DNA from: Tillandsia leiboldiana
Taxonomy: Eukaryota > Streptophyta > Magnoliopsida > Poales > Bromeliaceae
Direction of reading: 5' to 3'
Assembly (NCBI GenBank): GCA_029204045.2
Contig: CM055081.1
Location: 9,291,445 to 9,355,444, forward strand
Length of the DNA stretch: 64,000 nucleotides
Both the position numbers and the translations under genes were made by a program. The notes beneath the pieces are model-generated. The model saw only the letters and a list, made by a program, of their open reading frames with translations. It did not search any database and was not told where the DNA came from. This document shows positions 49,504 through 61,917 of this stretch, piece by piece. The stretch's first letter is position 1, and every line of letters begins with the position of its first letter.

Positions 49504-49815
49504 CAAAAGCACAAGTCAATCCATACTTGTAAATTTTTTACTATTAGATTTGTATTGAAATTTGTGCTTTTGTAAAGTCAACAAAAGAGAGAGAAAGATA
49601 AATTAAGTATAAAGCACAATCTCAATACAAATCCAATGGTAAAAAAATCACAAGCTTGCGAATTTTTTACTATTAGATTTGTATTGGGATTTGTGCTATT
49701 GTAAAGTCAACTAAAGAGAGAGAAAGAAAAAGTAAAAAATACAAATCTCAATAAAAATTGAATGATAAAAAATTCAGATAGACTTGTACTTTTAAAAGCA
49801 TATAAGCTCTACTCT
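49040..49815. repeat. Chain of three related foldback elements
   Basis: The motif TATACTTTCAAAAGTACAAG..TACTTGTAAATTTTTTACCATT.AATTTGTATTGAGATTTGTGC recurs in both orientations: about 49045-49250, 49270-49470 and 49500-49810. Each unit has an AAAGAGAGAGAAAG or TTTTTTCTCTCTTC block in the loop. The second and third are separated by a (TA)n tract at 49464-49500. Confidence 0.75.
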
Positions 49816-50016
49816 CTCTCCCAGTCATTGGCACTATTAAGTTTTTAATCCTTTGATTAAAAAATATGTGGTTAAGATGATAATGGGTCCCTTAGATTTA
49901 ATAGGTGGTTGAAGAAATAGTAAAATCTAACGGATGAAAATGATCAAAAAATTAAATGTAATGATAAAAAATTTAATAGCACCAATAATTTTATACTATT
50001 AATAGTATAGTAGCCA

Positions 50017-50020
<4 letters not shown>

Positions 50021-50096
<76 letters not shown>
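50021..50096. repeat. (TA)n microsatellite
   Basis: About 75 bp of uninterrupted TA units. Confidence 0.97.
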
Positions 50097-50099
<3 letters not shown>

Positions 50100-50191
50100 A
50101 AGGCTTTGGATAAAAGAGCTTCAAGTTTATAACCTGCACCTCTACAGCACTAAAAACCATGAATCACAAGCTACACCTCTTATCTTTTTGT

Positions 50192-50227
50192 GTGCGTGCG
50201 TGCGTGCGTGTGTGTGTGTGTGTGTGT
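50192..50227. repeat. Compound (GTGC)n/(GT)n microsatellite
   Basis: GTGCGTGCGTGCGTGCGTG followed by GT units, a Z-DNA-prone alternating purine-pyrimidine tract about 180 bp upstream of the PITP G-box cluster. Confidence 0.9.
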
Positions 50228-50414
50228 TTTTTCTCCAGGTGAAAAAAAAGAGAAAAAAAAAAAAATCCAGGGAGTAGTCACCAAGCAATTTAAAAAGGGT
50301 TACGTGACAAGTAAACACTGCGATTCTGAACCGCATATTCAAAAAGCATCTTCGCCTTTTAAAAATGAGCATCCCATAAAGAGCATCGTATACGACACTC
50401 CCCACACCCCAACA

Positions 50415-50472
50415 CACGTGCCCCCCACGTGCCACACGTGGGCCACACCCATTGGCCCTGCCCCCATATAAA
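50415..50472 (+). promoter_or_regulatory. Three G-boxes, reverse CCAAT and TATA box before the PITP gene
   Basis: CACGTG occurs at 50415-50420, 50426-50431 and 50435-50440; ATTGG at 50451-50455; TATAAA at 50467-50472, in the correct order for a plus-strand promoter. The PITP start codon is 436 bp downstream. G-boxes bind bZIP and bHLH factors, often in light or ABA responses (established); the response here is not known. Confidence 0.75.
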
Positions 50473-50907
50473 CCAATCTCACCCGTTCGATCTTCTCCCG
50501 ACGGCTCTGATAAAGAGCGCGAAATTCATCCCATGGCAACAAAAAACAAAAAACAAAAAAAAAAGTCCACTTCCCGGAATTTTCTCGGCCCCAAATAAAG
50601 GAACATGCGATGTGATCGATATTGTTAATTAATTAATTTAAAATTAAATATTATCTTTAAGAATAAAATGAATTTGGTAGTTTGTTTGAAATCCCAAATT
50701 TTTACTTTTTTAAAAAATAATTTGAAGGTTAAAGTTTAAACTAAAAAGACATTATAGGGACCATCCATACATTTGACCTCTCTATTAAAGCATTTCTCTG
50801 AATCCAAATTTGCTTTTACCAAATAAGTGGGAGTTAAAGGAGGAGGAGAAAGTGTATTTCTGAGAAGAGATAGGAGTTGAACAATTCCTTTTAGAGCCCA
50901 AGATCAA

Positions 50908-53796
50908 ATGGTTCAGATCAAGGAGTTGTATCCTTTTAATTTTCATATATTTTTTGCTATATTTAGTTGAAATATCACCATGTCTTTTGCTTATTTTTCA
51001 TCAATTTCTAATGCACAAGAACATGTTTTGTTGAGTCATGATGATAAGATCATGTTGTTCTTATCTAGTGTGAATCATGATCAATATAATTGATCATTAA
51101 GATACCATGATGAGATTATTATTCTATTTTAGTTCTCTTTTTTTTTTTTTGTAATATTTGTGTGCACCTTGACATGTTTTTCGCGCAAAGTCGAATTGTC
51201 ATGCCTATGACTATGGAAGAGGTGAGAGGATATTTTTACAAGGATTGTGATCTTGTTGTTTTTGATATTATGAATCAAAATAAAATGAATGAAATGATAT
51301 TTATATTTATAATTTACTTGATTTGGTGTAGTATGGGATGGGTGTAATGTACACCATAATGAAGATGGAGCAGCAGAATACAAACAGTAAAGAGGGGGTG
51401 GAGATTCTGCAAAATACACCTTTTGAGGATGAGAAGCTTGGAAAGGGGCAGTACACTTCCAAAGTTTATCATCTGCAGAGGTAATTGTAAAAAATGGTAT
51501 CAGTACACTTCCAAAGTTTCCAATTCAATCATTAATCAAGCATGTAATTTTATCTAATTCTAAATTGGTGGCAGTTCAAAATGGTATGAATCACTTGATT
51601 CTGAAACTTTTTCTCAGAGGTTCACAATTGAATTTTGCGAATCAAATGGTGAAATTGCCTTTCATGAATCTGGGATTATTAGATTTTAGATCAGCAGTCA
51701 TAAATTATGTAGAATTCAGCATACAAATTGCGAGGGGATGTTAATGCTCTTGCAACAGAGATTATGATATGTGGAAATGTGTTGTTTTACGCTCTTTGTT
51801 GTTGATAAATTGGAGAGTTCGCATGAGCATGCCTCTTGATATGCATGTTGTAAGGAGGAAATTAAAGTGGCAGTATATTCACGAAATATTTACTGCAGCA
51901 AAATCCCGCCTTGGCTGAAAACTTTTGCTCCGCCGAGTGCCCTCACAGTGGAAGAGGAATCCTGGAGCGCATATACCAAAAGCAAAACAGGTTTGTATCT
52001 CGCAGCGCAAAATTTTTGCTACTTGAGTCTATTTAGTTTTAAAAAGCACGAACTTACGCTAAACTGTTTGTTCTCTGCCACCGCGAATTCGATCATCGTG
52101 CAAACCAGTGCTCAAGGTACTTACGCGTCCTGGGTATTTATGAACTGCTATATCCTCTTCTCTCATCGTCATTCCGATCATTTATCTCCTTTCCGTTAAT
52201 GTTAATGCAGTGTCCATTTTTTGCCAAGTGTTCTCTGACTATAGAAACTGTTAATAAGGCGGACAATGGTTGCTCTGAAAATGTAAGTATAATAAAGTTC
52301 ATTAGCAACTGTTATGAAAATCGCTTTAAGATAAAGGCATTCTAATAGAATTAGAGACATCTTACAAGGTCCATGGTTTGAATAAAGAGCAACTAGCTGC
52401 TAGAGAAGTGGAAATTATCGACATAGCATCGGTTTCGAAGGATTACTGGAGTAAAGTAATCGGCGCTAATAATGTGGATTTGACAACTTTCAAATCTGAA
52501 AGAACCGGTCGCGGTCCTCTTCTGAAAGGATGGATGGTAATCACTCTTCTCCTATTACTTCCGACTTCTCGTGTCTTTGCATTCAATACAGCAGCTCTAA
52601 CACTCAGAAGAAAAAAGGTTCAATGTGAAAATTTAGTGGTCATATCATTTCTAACATATGCAATGCATCGTTGATTATTTCTAGGATTCATGTCAACCGG
52701 TCATGACAACGTACAAATTGGTGATAATGGATGCTCCTATCTGGGGTATTGGCGATCGCTTGGAGGAATGCCTTATTGCGGTATGCTGTGATCTTAATCG
52801 TTCTGTTTAGTAAATAGTAGTCATGCATACTCATGTCCTTATTTGCATGCATATATGATGTCGACAACTTTCAGCAGCAGTCAATAAAGAGTGTTCTGTG
52901 ATTTCCTTCATCAGTTTATTTTGCTTCCGATTAAGTTACGAGATGCAAATATTTGAGTCCTATATGTGTACTATATTTTCAAGTATAAACCGATTATACT
53001 TTGCTAAAACATGCTGCGTTTTTCCTCGTCAGCAACTTTATACTTCAGAATTTCACCTTCTGTTTGTGAGCAAATTATTATTCATATGGATTTGAGTTGT
53101 CAAATTCCGAGTTCAATTTGCACTGATCTGATCACATGTTCACTTTAGTGGTAGGAATCATATGTTACTTCTGAATTCATCATGCAACGTTTCTGAAATA
53201 TTTGAGATAACAGATTATCCATATTGACGTTGTTCTAAGGTTGCTCATCTTTTGTAGGGACAGAGAGCATTATTTTTAGCATGCCACAAGCTCTGCATTG
53301 CATGGATTGATGAGTGGTATGGAATGACCATGGAACAACTGCGCGATTTGGAAAGACAAAAGGATGTCTTACTCAAGAAGGTAAGCTGCTCATCTTTTGC
53401 ATGTGTAGTGTTCTCTCTATTGCACAAAATTGTTCTGGTTTCAGCAAAAGAACTGAATCCAAACCGCCGAATTATTAAACATGTGAGCTTCTGCAGGAAA
53501 CTTGAGAATTCATTTCAGAGGAGTGTGTGATGTTAAAAGAAGAGAGTTGCAGTTAATTGGAGAAATATAGATATTTCTGTAGGCATGACAATCTTTTTAC
53601 GCTTTTGTGTATGGAGAAAACTCTGCCCATATGTTGTTGCAGTTAACTTGGTATGCTTGTGAAATGGGTTGGCTCTGATCTTCAATATTTTGCTGATTGA
53701 AAACAGAGATTCCAAAAGACGTCGAAGGTCGGGAGTAAGCGCGACAAAAGGAAAACTGCACAAGATAAGACCGCGATGGTCGAAAGTTGTAAATAA
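50908..53796 (+). CDS. Phosphatidylinositol transfer protein, class I PITP (START-like) family
   Basis: Ten exons join into 282 aa: 50908-50927, 51191-51221, 51332-51480, 51899-51990, 52109-52116, 52211-52282, 52369-52536, 52685-52780, 53258-53380, about 53707-53796. The protein starts MVQIKEFRIVMPMTMEE, the N-terminal strand of PITP-type lipid-binding proteins, and has ENKPFED-like NTPFEDEKLGKGQYTSKVYHL, PPWLKTFAPPSALTVEEESW, CPFFAKCSLTIETV, KEQLAAREVEIIDIAS, YWSKVIG, FKSERTGRGPLLKGWM, PVMTTYKLVIMDAPIWGIGDR, CIAWIDEWYGMTMEQLRDLE and a basic tail. Class I PITPs exchange phosphatidylinositol and phosphatidylcholine between membranes in the cytosol (established for animals); plant substrates are less well known. 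Exon 1 codes only 20 bases and exon 5 only 8; both are needed to keep frame and family match. Confidence 0.93.
52109..52116 (+). other. 8-nt microexon of the PITP gene
   Basis: AG|TGCTCAAG|GT: with the last G of the previous exon it encodes V-L-K and links KSKT to CPFFAKC. Skipping it puts the next exon out of frame (8 is not a multiple of 3), so inclusion is essential for the protein. Confidence 0.85.
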
Positions 53797-54800
53797 TTGA
53801 TTACAAAATGCGAGTTTCAAATGGCCCTACTTCCTCTCCATTCCTTAGAAAGGGGGCGAAAGAGCGTTTTATTGGATGCAATGAAGATTCAGGAGGGCCA
53901 AGGTCACAAGGTCACATAAATTAGACTTAAAAAGCATATATTTCATTCAAGGTCTGTTTATAACGCCGCCAACTTATTTCTGTCAAAAATAATAAATTGT
54001 ATAAAACTTTATTCCTAATCGAAAGATACATTTTATGCCGGAATATCTGGAATTGTATAGTTACCAAAGCCATGCTCTACTTTGATATAATTCTTCTGAG
54101 TATGTATATATATTTTTTCTGTTGAGTAGCTGCTGAATTGTGTGTGCCTGAAACTAAACATCAGGGCCATTTCTACTTAAAGAGTCTCTTTTGTTCAGCT
54201 GGAACTTCCGCAAAAATCCTGTTTGTAACTTTTGAGTAGATGGTGTAGATAAGAGTAGTAAAAGCTGTTTAATTTTTGTTTAGTTCATATTGCATGCACA
54301 GCAGGATCACTATTCAGATATAGTAAACTTGTCCACAACCAATGCAACTTTGTTATTAATAGCAACCCTCTTAGTGTAAAAGGTTTGTATATAAAATTCT
54401 CTTAAATTCATGTAATGGAAAAAGGGAAATCTTAAAATTTTATGCTTCTTGAAAATTTAATCCATACTTAAATTTGAGCAATAAGTCTTCCACAACAGAA
54501 AGATCATAAGGTAGAAAAAGATATAAACAAAATGTTACAACACACCAGCATTCTCTTGTTTCCTGTGACTATGATTCTTCAGAAACATTAACCAATAAAC
54601 CAAACTAAAACTGCAACAGGGGAAAAAGGAAAAAAAGAAAAGAAAAGAAAAGGAAAACAAACACACTTGACTGCTGATTTAACCTCTCCTCCTGGAAAGT
54701 ACTTTGAAGACTAATAAATGCACATCAATCCTCTTCAGCATTGACTAATATGATCCTTTTTATACAAGCATCAAAACTCACCATAGAAATCCAAGCTTGC
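53797..54800. other. Convergent spacer, PITP and tetraspanin 3' flanks
   Basis: Contains the two 3' UTRs. Possible polyadenylation signal AATAAA-like motifs occur near 53986 for the PITP side. An A/G-rich tract at 54620-54660 precedes the tetraspanin end. No other gene seen. Confidence 0.5.
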
Positions 54801-57352
54801 CTAAAACTGGAACCTGCTAGGCTGAGCCTTAGTCATCCGGGCCATCCCGAACGACTCGTCATTCTCAACCATCTTGGCATTTCTATAGGCAGCGCACCCA
54901 ACAACGTAGAAGATGACAATGAGGATGAGTACAACGATGTTGATAACAGAGACCTTGCGCCAGCTGTGGCGGATGCTGGCGAGGACCCCGGCCTTGCACG
55001 AGTCGCACTGGAAGCACAGAACCTGCTGATCGTTGCTCCACTGCATGCAGTCGCGGTCCGTCACCACCATCCCTGCCTCCGGGTTCCACAATGTCTCGTT
55101 CACGTACGTGTAGCCGCAGGATGTCGGTGGCTTGCAGCACCCAGACTGCATCGTCATGACCAAGTAACTGATTAACTTTTCAGCTAACAGGTGCTCAGTT
55201 AAGCTCTCAAACTGAACTCAATACTTACAACTGCAGAAGAGATCAAACTGTGGACTTTTTTTTTTTTTTGAGAGAGAGAAAATTATAAGGCCAAACAAAG
55301 ATTCAGAAAATTTGTCAGCTATTTCTGTTAAGCTCAAACCTGCGATAAATCCTCTTCCTCATTACAATCATCGTAAATACGGTGATACCAGAGAAAGAAG
55401 AGCCAATCGAGAAGCTCCATTAAACGAAACCGCCCAATGCAATTAAATATGACATGAACCCTGTAGAAAACAGTTTTCACCTTTTGTCTCATAGAATACT
55501 GAGTAAATGAAGAGGAGCTTGCATGGTACTCTTTTGATATTCGTTAAGGCTACTGCATCAAAGGCTATCTGCAGATGGTAAATTGGTTGGTCTTTATGCG
55601 CACCTTCATAACCAAAAAGGTGTTTGTGTGACATGGGTTCTACCTCTTCCAAAATGATCTTCTAACGACGAATCAACAGCTAAACTTCCACTTAAGAAGC
55701 GTCTTTCAACCAAAACTCTGACTTATGACAAAGTAACACAAATAACCATTTTAGATAAATCCCTTGCACATAAATATGTCTAATCAGAGGAATTATTGTT
55801 CAAAAACATTTAAATGAGTCTTTTTTCATGTCATTAATTGCGAAGGTAGCAAACAAGGTTGAAATCACAAGTACAAAAGAAGGACCAGACAAATCATGGT
55901 TAGGCACCAGGGAGTTAGAGAACAGGAATCTAAACATGTCTACTGGGCCTATCTAGCCAACCATAAAGTATGATTACCACAACCCAATTAGGCGTCGCCC
56001 CTCCCATGTGGCCCAATGCAATTGGTTCAACTGTCCTATTTAACTTTTAATGGGTTAGTGGGGTGCCTCATTAATAGTATGGAGAAATACCTCATTCCTC
56101 AATCATGCAGCTATTTGTGGTCCTTCCTTCTAATTTGTCACATAAAAGACAAAGGGAAGAAAAGGACCTCTCCTCAATCACTCTGTCATATGGTTCATTG
56201 CTGTTGATATCTGAGGACCTCCTTCTTTTGGGTTCACTACTGACTACTCACAAAGTTGGAAAAAGACTGGGGGCTCAATGCTGTACATACTTTTTCCTGC
56301 TTAGTTGTGGCTATTTCCCCACAGAAAGGATAGAGGCAGAGTTTATTCGATTCAGCAAAGTATCACAAATCATTAAAAAGGTAAAATACAGCAGTATCAA
56401 ACAGATAAATTGTTAAATTAAGGATGCCTGAAGAAGGAGCAACTACTCGGCAGATTCGGTCTACTAAGTGGCCAGTCATGTGCACTTGGATCATGAGAAA
56501 ATGAAAAAGAAAAGATTTGGCGGGCATCGCTAAATCCATAAGTTGTAGTCCTTCGATTGGTCTAGTTCGCAATCACACAACAGATTGAGCCTACTCACAA
56601 ATACTTTGATAAAAACATGCTTTAAAGTGAGTCTTTATAACACGCGCCAACTTTTCATTCGCTTGTAATATTCCGCAAATCATCATATAAGCATCAGACC
56701 AAAGACCTGCTTGTAGCTTCTCACCCACCTTATGGTCAGGTGTGTGAATTGGAATTTGCATGGATCTGGAACTGCTAAATGGTTTAGGACTGAGAAAATT
56801 GTTACAGAGAAAAAAATCTAATTGGAGGCCGGAGAGTGTAGCTGCTTATTCAAGCAAGAATAGTAGTTCTCTTTTCTTTTGAGCAATCCAACGAGCAGAG
56901 TTTAACTACCATGTAATAAGCTAAATGTACTATCAATTATTTCCCAAATAATATAGAGGAGTATTTATTTATTTAGAACGAAAACAAATTCAGTTCAGGT
57001 TCAGTTACAGAACCACCAAAAAGAGGACAAAAAAGAGAGGTGGCTAAGATAACCAAATATAATGTGACAATTGTTGCAGAAAATAACAATAATTGGACTT
57101 TTCATGAGATCCACATCGAGATCCACATCTAACAGTAATTAATTACTCTTTTTTTTTTTTTTCCAACAAATTTCATCACCTTATTCCTATAATAATAAGT
57201 TTCGCCCCCAAATCGAAAATTACACCCAAACCCATCATCAAAATCCATTTTTTTTAATTTTTTTTTTTTTTGGGGGGGGGTCAGATCTTATGCCTAAACT
57301 GAAAATTAAAAAAGGAAAGGGCCAATCATATCAACAGAACAGGGATAAATTA

Positions 57353-57403
<51 letters not shown>

Positions 57404-57938
57404 CCTCGATCGGAGAGAGATCCCTCTGGGAGAACATGTCCTGGGTCTCGGGGAGGAGCAAGCCGGTGCTGGGGTCGCGGACGAAGCGGGCCATGTGCTT
57501 GCAGGCGCGGGAGTCGCGGAGGCAGGCGCTGATGCGGGCCCAGTAGGCGGGGTCGGAAACCCTATCGCGGAGCCATCCGGAGTAGTCGGAGAGCTGGTAC
57601 TCGAGGAAGGTGCGGTTGAGGACGACCTGGCCGTGGCCGCGGTCGGTGACGGCGAAGGCGAAGATGACGAAGAAGACGAGTGCGGCGACGATGATGAACA
57701 TGGAGAAGAGGTAGAGGCGAAGCAGCCACGGGAGGCGGTAGCAGGCCCCGGCGAACCCCGCGAGGGAGACGACCATGAGCGCGATGCCGATGCCGAGGAG
57801 CGGCCACTGGAGGAAGCGTAGGCACTCCGTCGTGGCCGCCCGCGTGCTGAGCCATATTGCCCCTCCCAGGATCGGTATCGACACCAGGAACGTCACGAAG
57901 TTCACCACCCCGATCACCCCATTCGCCACGCGCCCCAT
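54801..57938 (-). CDS. Plant tetraspanin
   Basis: Exons 57405-57938 and 54801-55145 give 292 aa. Four membrane segments: VIGVVNFVTFLVSIPILGGAIWL (8-30), WPLLGIGIALMVVSLAGFAGACY (about 45-67), LLRLYLFSMFIIVAALVFFVIFAFAV (about 71-96) and VINIVVLILIVIFYVVGCAAY near the C-terminus. The large outer loop carries the plant GCCKPP-x-x-CG signature and further paired Cys (DCMQW, LCFQCDSCKAG). Tetraspanins organise membrane microdomains and some plant members mark secreted vesicles (established). The single intron begins at a (CT)n tract that starts a few bases after the 5' splice site. Which TET clade it belongs to I cannot decide by eye. Confidence 0.95.
57358..57398. repeat. (GA)n microsatellite next to the tetraspanin 5' splice site
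   Basis: About 40 bp of GA units on the plus strand, (CT)n in the transcript, beginning 7 bases inside the intron. It makes the first 50 intronic bases an unbroken polypyrimidine tract. Confidence 0.95.
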
Positions 57939-58013
57939 TGTTGATCTCTCTCCCTCTCTCTCCCTCTCCCTCTCCCTCTGCTTAATTCTTAATTCTTATT
58001 CTCCTTCACTATA

Positions 58014-58046
<33 letters not shown>

Positions 58047-58246
58047 TATGATTCGGGGAATAAGTTTGCGGAATAAAAGGGGGGGGGGGGGGAAGAGAAG
58101 AGAATAGTGACACTAGTAGAGAGAGAGTATGGTGTTTACTTGCGCCGTGTTTATCGGAATAGCGGAGGTGGCCGCGGTGGGGCCCGAAGAGTCACGTGAG
58201 TGTATTATGTTCTCTCTCTCTACTGTACGGACATGCCTATTTGAAA

Positions 58247-58416
58247 GGAAAATGCTATATGTACTCCCGTAAAAAGTGTACATCTCACATTCTCATCTAT
58301 CTAAGGGTGGGGGTGTAATGATGGATCACTTGATGTTACTCGTAAAAAATATCGTCACCATTGAAATGGTGGAGATGTATGATATACACCCTTCAGGGTG
58401 TACATGTAGCATTGCT
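58247..58416. mobile_element. Foldback MITE copy 13
   Basis: GGAAAATGCTATATGTACTC at the left, GGTGTACATGTAGCATTGCTC at the right, with the CGTAAAAAATATCGTCACC segment of the GGGTCA subtype. It lies about 310 bp upstream of the tetraspanin start. Confidence 0.9.
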
Positions 58417-58681
58417 CTATTTGAAATTGCCCTTTAACCTTAAATTTAATATAAATTTTAACTTTGGACTGTCCAAAAAATAAAAAATAAAAAATAAAAA
58501 ATAAAAAATAAAATTACATCGTTTTATTCTACCAACTATTCATTTAACGGAAGTGGTTCACTATTATCTTAACCGTCAATCTTTTTATTCAATGACTAAA
58601 AACTCATAAATATTAATGACTTAATATTTTTAAAAGTATAAAAGCTCAATTTTATCTATATATAGAGAGAAAGAGAGGGAT

Positions 58682-58868
58682 AAGAAAAATACTTTTTATA
58701 CATCCAAAATTAGATGTACATTTTACATCCTAGTTATTCTGGAATGAGATAAATTTTACTTATCACTTTGAAATGATCAGTGGAGAAGTCCCCACCTATT
58801 TCCCATTCAAGAATAGGTGGGATGTAAATTATACACCTGATTTCAAATGTACAAATAAGTATTGCTCA
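58682..58868. mobile_element. Foldback MITE copy 14, diverged
   Basis: AAGAAAAATACTTTTTATAC at the left and TGTACAAATAAGTATTGCTC at the right; centre TTATCACTTTGAAATGATCAG. Confidence 0.75.
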
Positions 58869-59012
58869 TAGAGTAATACTATCGGTACGCTCAAAATTGA
58901 ATTTACGATGTATATCTCACCTATTTTAGGATAGAGACTTATGAAATTCATCTTATCCTGAAAAATAAATAGAATGCAAAAATATACACCCTCAAGAAAT
59001 ATTTTATATATA
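58869..59012. mobile_element. Foldback MITE copy 15, decayed
   Basis: AGAGTAATACTATCGGTACG.. to ..ACACCCTCAAGAAATATTTTA, directly abutting copy 14; the inner palindrome is largely lost. Confidence 0.55.
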
Positions 59013-60131
59013 TATATATCTCCTGATTTCTAAAACTTTGTTGAATTATTTTTAAAAACAATAATATTTATATATTTTAAATGAGATATATAATATATTT
59101 TATTTATTGGGAGATGAAATTTTTTTTACTAGTAATATTAAAATATCTAATAAAATTTATTTTATTTTAAAATAAATAAAATATTAGATGCACACTCTAT
59201 TTATAGTGTATACAGTATTTTTCTATTTCTAACATGTCTACGGATTTATGAATTGTGATGCATGTGAGAGTAACATCTTTTTTTGGGTTCCCTATTTGGA
59301 TCACTGCACATAGAGGTTTACTTCAAAATAGTTGGTTGGACTTTTACTATTATTATTATTATTATTATTATTATTTTGAGGGGGTGAATTAATACATCAC
59401 AACAAAATTCAGTATCCATTTTATTTAATTTGATCGGCAAATTGATGTAACATTTCTCATTCATTTTTGTTATAAGCGATGTGAACTGCACAATCAAATT
59501 CACATATTATAAATATAGTTATAAATTGCAATCTAAACCAATACAATTTTATTTTCACACTTCATCACGCATCTGACTTAATTGATTTTTTTTTTTTTCT
59601 CTGCACTACCATAATGAATACAAAAAATTTATAGATTTTTTTTTAATAAGAAAATTTTATTTTTTACAAAATTGGAACATCTACCTCGAATCAAATTAAC
59701 AGGGAAATTTTTTTAAAAAAAAAAGTAAAAAAAATAGAAAAAAAAGTAAGAGAGCATGTGGACTCTATAATTTTTTTCCCCATCACTGGGGTGGATATCC
59801 ATCAGCATATTTCCTCTTAGAAATCAAATTTTTTCTGGATATTTCTCTATTATTTGTGGTGCATATTCTCTATCATTTTGATGGTGGTTACCTTTCACTT
59901 TGATAAGGGTGTAGTGATAACTACTGGGCACTGCAGGTAGTTTGATACTAACCAAAGAAACCTTTTTAAATTATAAAACATGCGGTGCGTATCTCAATCA
60001 AAGTTTACCAAGATCATGAAGCGTGATCTCCGATCTATTATGCCATGAGTTAGCAGCATACGTGGTTCCACTATCATAAAGTTTCGTCTAAACATGTAAT
60101 ATTCAAATATGACAGATCATTTATTTTCGTA

Positions 60132-60497
60132 GGCTCCGTTTGGTAACGGAATAAGACAGAACTAGCTATTTCAGGAATAAGTATAAAGTACGGAACTACT
60201 GTAAAAATATGTTTGGGATGATTCCAGGAATAAGAGATTTTGTGTTTAGTATGAGAATGAGGAATAAGAGTAATAAAAAGTATTAATTGAGGTAAATTAT
60301 TTTTCTGCCCTTAAACTTTATTATGTAATAATGAGGTAAGAGATGGTACCTCGGTAGACATGGGAGGGTATTTAGGAAAAAAATAAGAAAGTAGTTAGGA
60401 AGAGTGAGAATAATAAACCGATTGATTCCGGGTGCGTTTGAAAATATAAGAGGGATATCCCTTCTATTCTCGGTTCTATACCGAATACAAACGGGCC
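60132..60497. mobile_element. Small hAT-like inverted-repeat element
   Basis: GGCTCCGTTTGGTAACGGAA at the left; the right end reverse-complements to GGCCCGTTTGTATTCGGTA. Ends of this GGC.CCGTTTG type are common in small hAT relatives (recall). Target duplication not clear. Confidence 0.6.
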
Positions 60498-60649
60498 GTA
60501 GTGTCTAGTACATTTGATAATAAAAATTTTAAGTCCGATTTTAAGTACGATTAGCGATAACATGTTATTTTTTTCTAATATATATATATATATATATAGG
60601 GTTTTTATTATTGAGTGGATACATCTTAATTACTTGAAAATTTTTGATG

Positions 60650-60821
60650 GAAAATATTTTCGGTATACCGGTTCCCGTACATCTTTTATTCCATCCATTA
60701 TGAGATTGGATGAATATTACTAGTCATTTTGAAGTGACTAGTGAAGAAGATCTCATCTTAATAAGTGGGGTATATATTTTACACCTATTTTAATTAGAGT
60801 GTACGTACTGATAGTATTGCC
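60650..60821. mobile_element. Foldback MITE copy 16, diverged
   Basis: GGAAAATATTTTCGGTATAC to GTGTACGTACTGATAGTATTGCCC; centre ACTAGTCATTTTGAAGTGACTAGT, a perfect inner palindrome. Confidence 0.75.
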
Positions 60822-61556
60822 CAATTTAAATATGTTATATGTTAATTTATCTTCTGAAAATATTATGGGCATGCTTTTTGGATGGAAGTGGAGAGGGATG
60901 AAGTCATTTTTAAACGGTTATTTTTGCTATTTAATTCATCATAATAATGATAAAATCGAAATTCAAATTATTCAAAATAGTATAATTAATTTTGATCCAT
61001 TATGAGCCGAAATCAATGATGGTAAAGAAATGTGAAGAAAAAATAATAAAATAATACAAATAGTAATACTAGATATATTTAAATATATTTAATTATGATA
61101 TTAATTACTCTTTTATTTAATTTATATATTTAAAATATAATAAAAATTAATTATTTAAATTTTAATATTTTGTATTTAATTTATATATATATATAATATT
61201 ATAATATGCTGAAAATTAATTAGTTGAATATTAATATTTTTTTATTTTGTAATTTTATTATTGTATCCTTCTATTATTATAATTTATATATAAAAAATTT
61301 ATTTTAGCTCTTTTTAGATCGATTATATTTTTTTAATTATGTAAAAATATAATTATATTATTTATTATTTATATATAAATTATAATTTTTATATTATTTA
61401 TTGTTTACTAAATAAATAATAAAACTGAATTTTTAAAAAAATTTTATAACTATAAAAATAAATAGATAAAAAGAGAAATGACTTTATCTCAAAATCTTAT
61501 ATAAGAAGGTGGGATTGGCCACAATTTTTAAGTAAGTATTTTTAAATTTTTTTTTT

Positions 61557-61711
61557 ATGAGCAATATTAATTGTACATTTGAAATCAAATATATGATATA
61601 TTTTTATTTATTCTAGAGTGACAGTTAATTTTTTCACTTCAAAATAATCAATAAAATTTATTTTATTTCAGAATAAATAAAATATAAAATATAGATTGAC
61701 GGTATTGAAAA
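61557..61711. mobile_element. Foldback MITE copy 17, decayed
   Basis: ATGAGCAATATTAATTGTAC at the left and ATATAGATTGACGGTATTG at the right, with TTCACTTCAAAATAATCA inside. Confidence 0.6.
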
Positions 61712-61745
61712 AATATTTTATTTTATCTTATAGCAAAATAAAGTA

Positions 61746-61917
61746 GGAAAATGCTACTTGTACATCCCATTTGGGGGTGTACATCGCACACCCCACCCAT
61801 CCAATGGGTGAGGTGTGGTGAGGGGTCACTTCACAATTTGTGAAGTGACTCCCCCACCCTTAGATGGGTGGGTGTAAGATGTACACCCTCTTTGGGGGTG
61901 TACATGTAGCGTTGCTC
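61746..61917. mobile_element. Foldback MITE copy 18, best paired
   Basis: GGAAAATGCTACTTGTACAT to GTGTACATGTAGCGTTGCTC; inner palindrome GTCACTTCACAATTTGTGAAGTGAC and arms CACCCATCCA / TAGATGGGTG. A third subtype by its centre. Confidence 0.92.

Larger units (their letters stand above)
47254..50410. other. Repeat-rich spacer before the PITP gene
   Basis: Contains poly-A at 47384-47409, a foldback element at 47813, an inverted-repeat element at 48562, a chain of related foldbacks at 49040-49815, (TA)n tracts and a (GT)n tract at 50192-50227. No gene seen. Confidence 0.55.
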
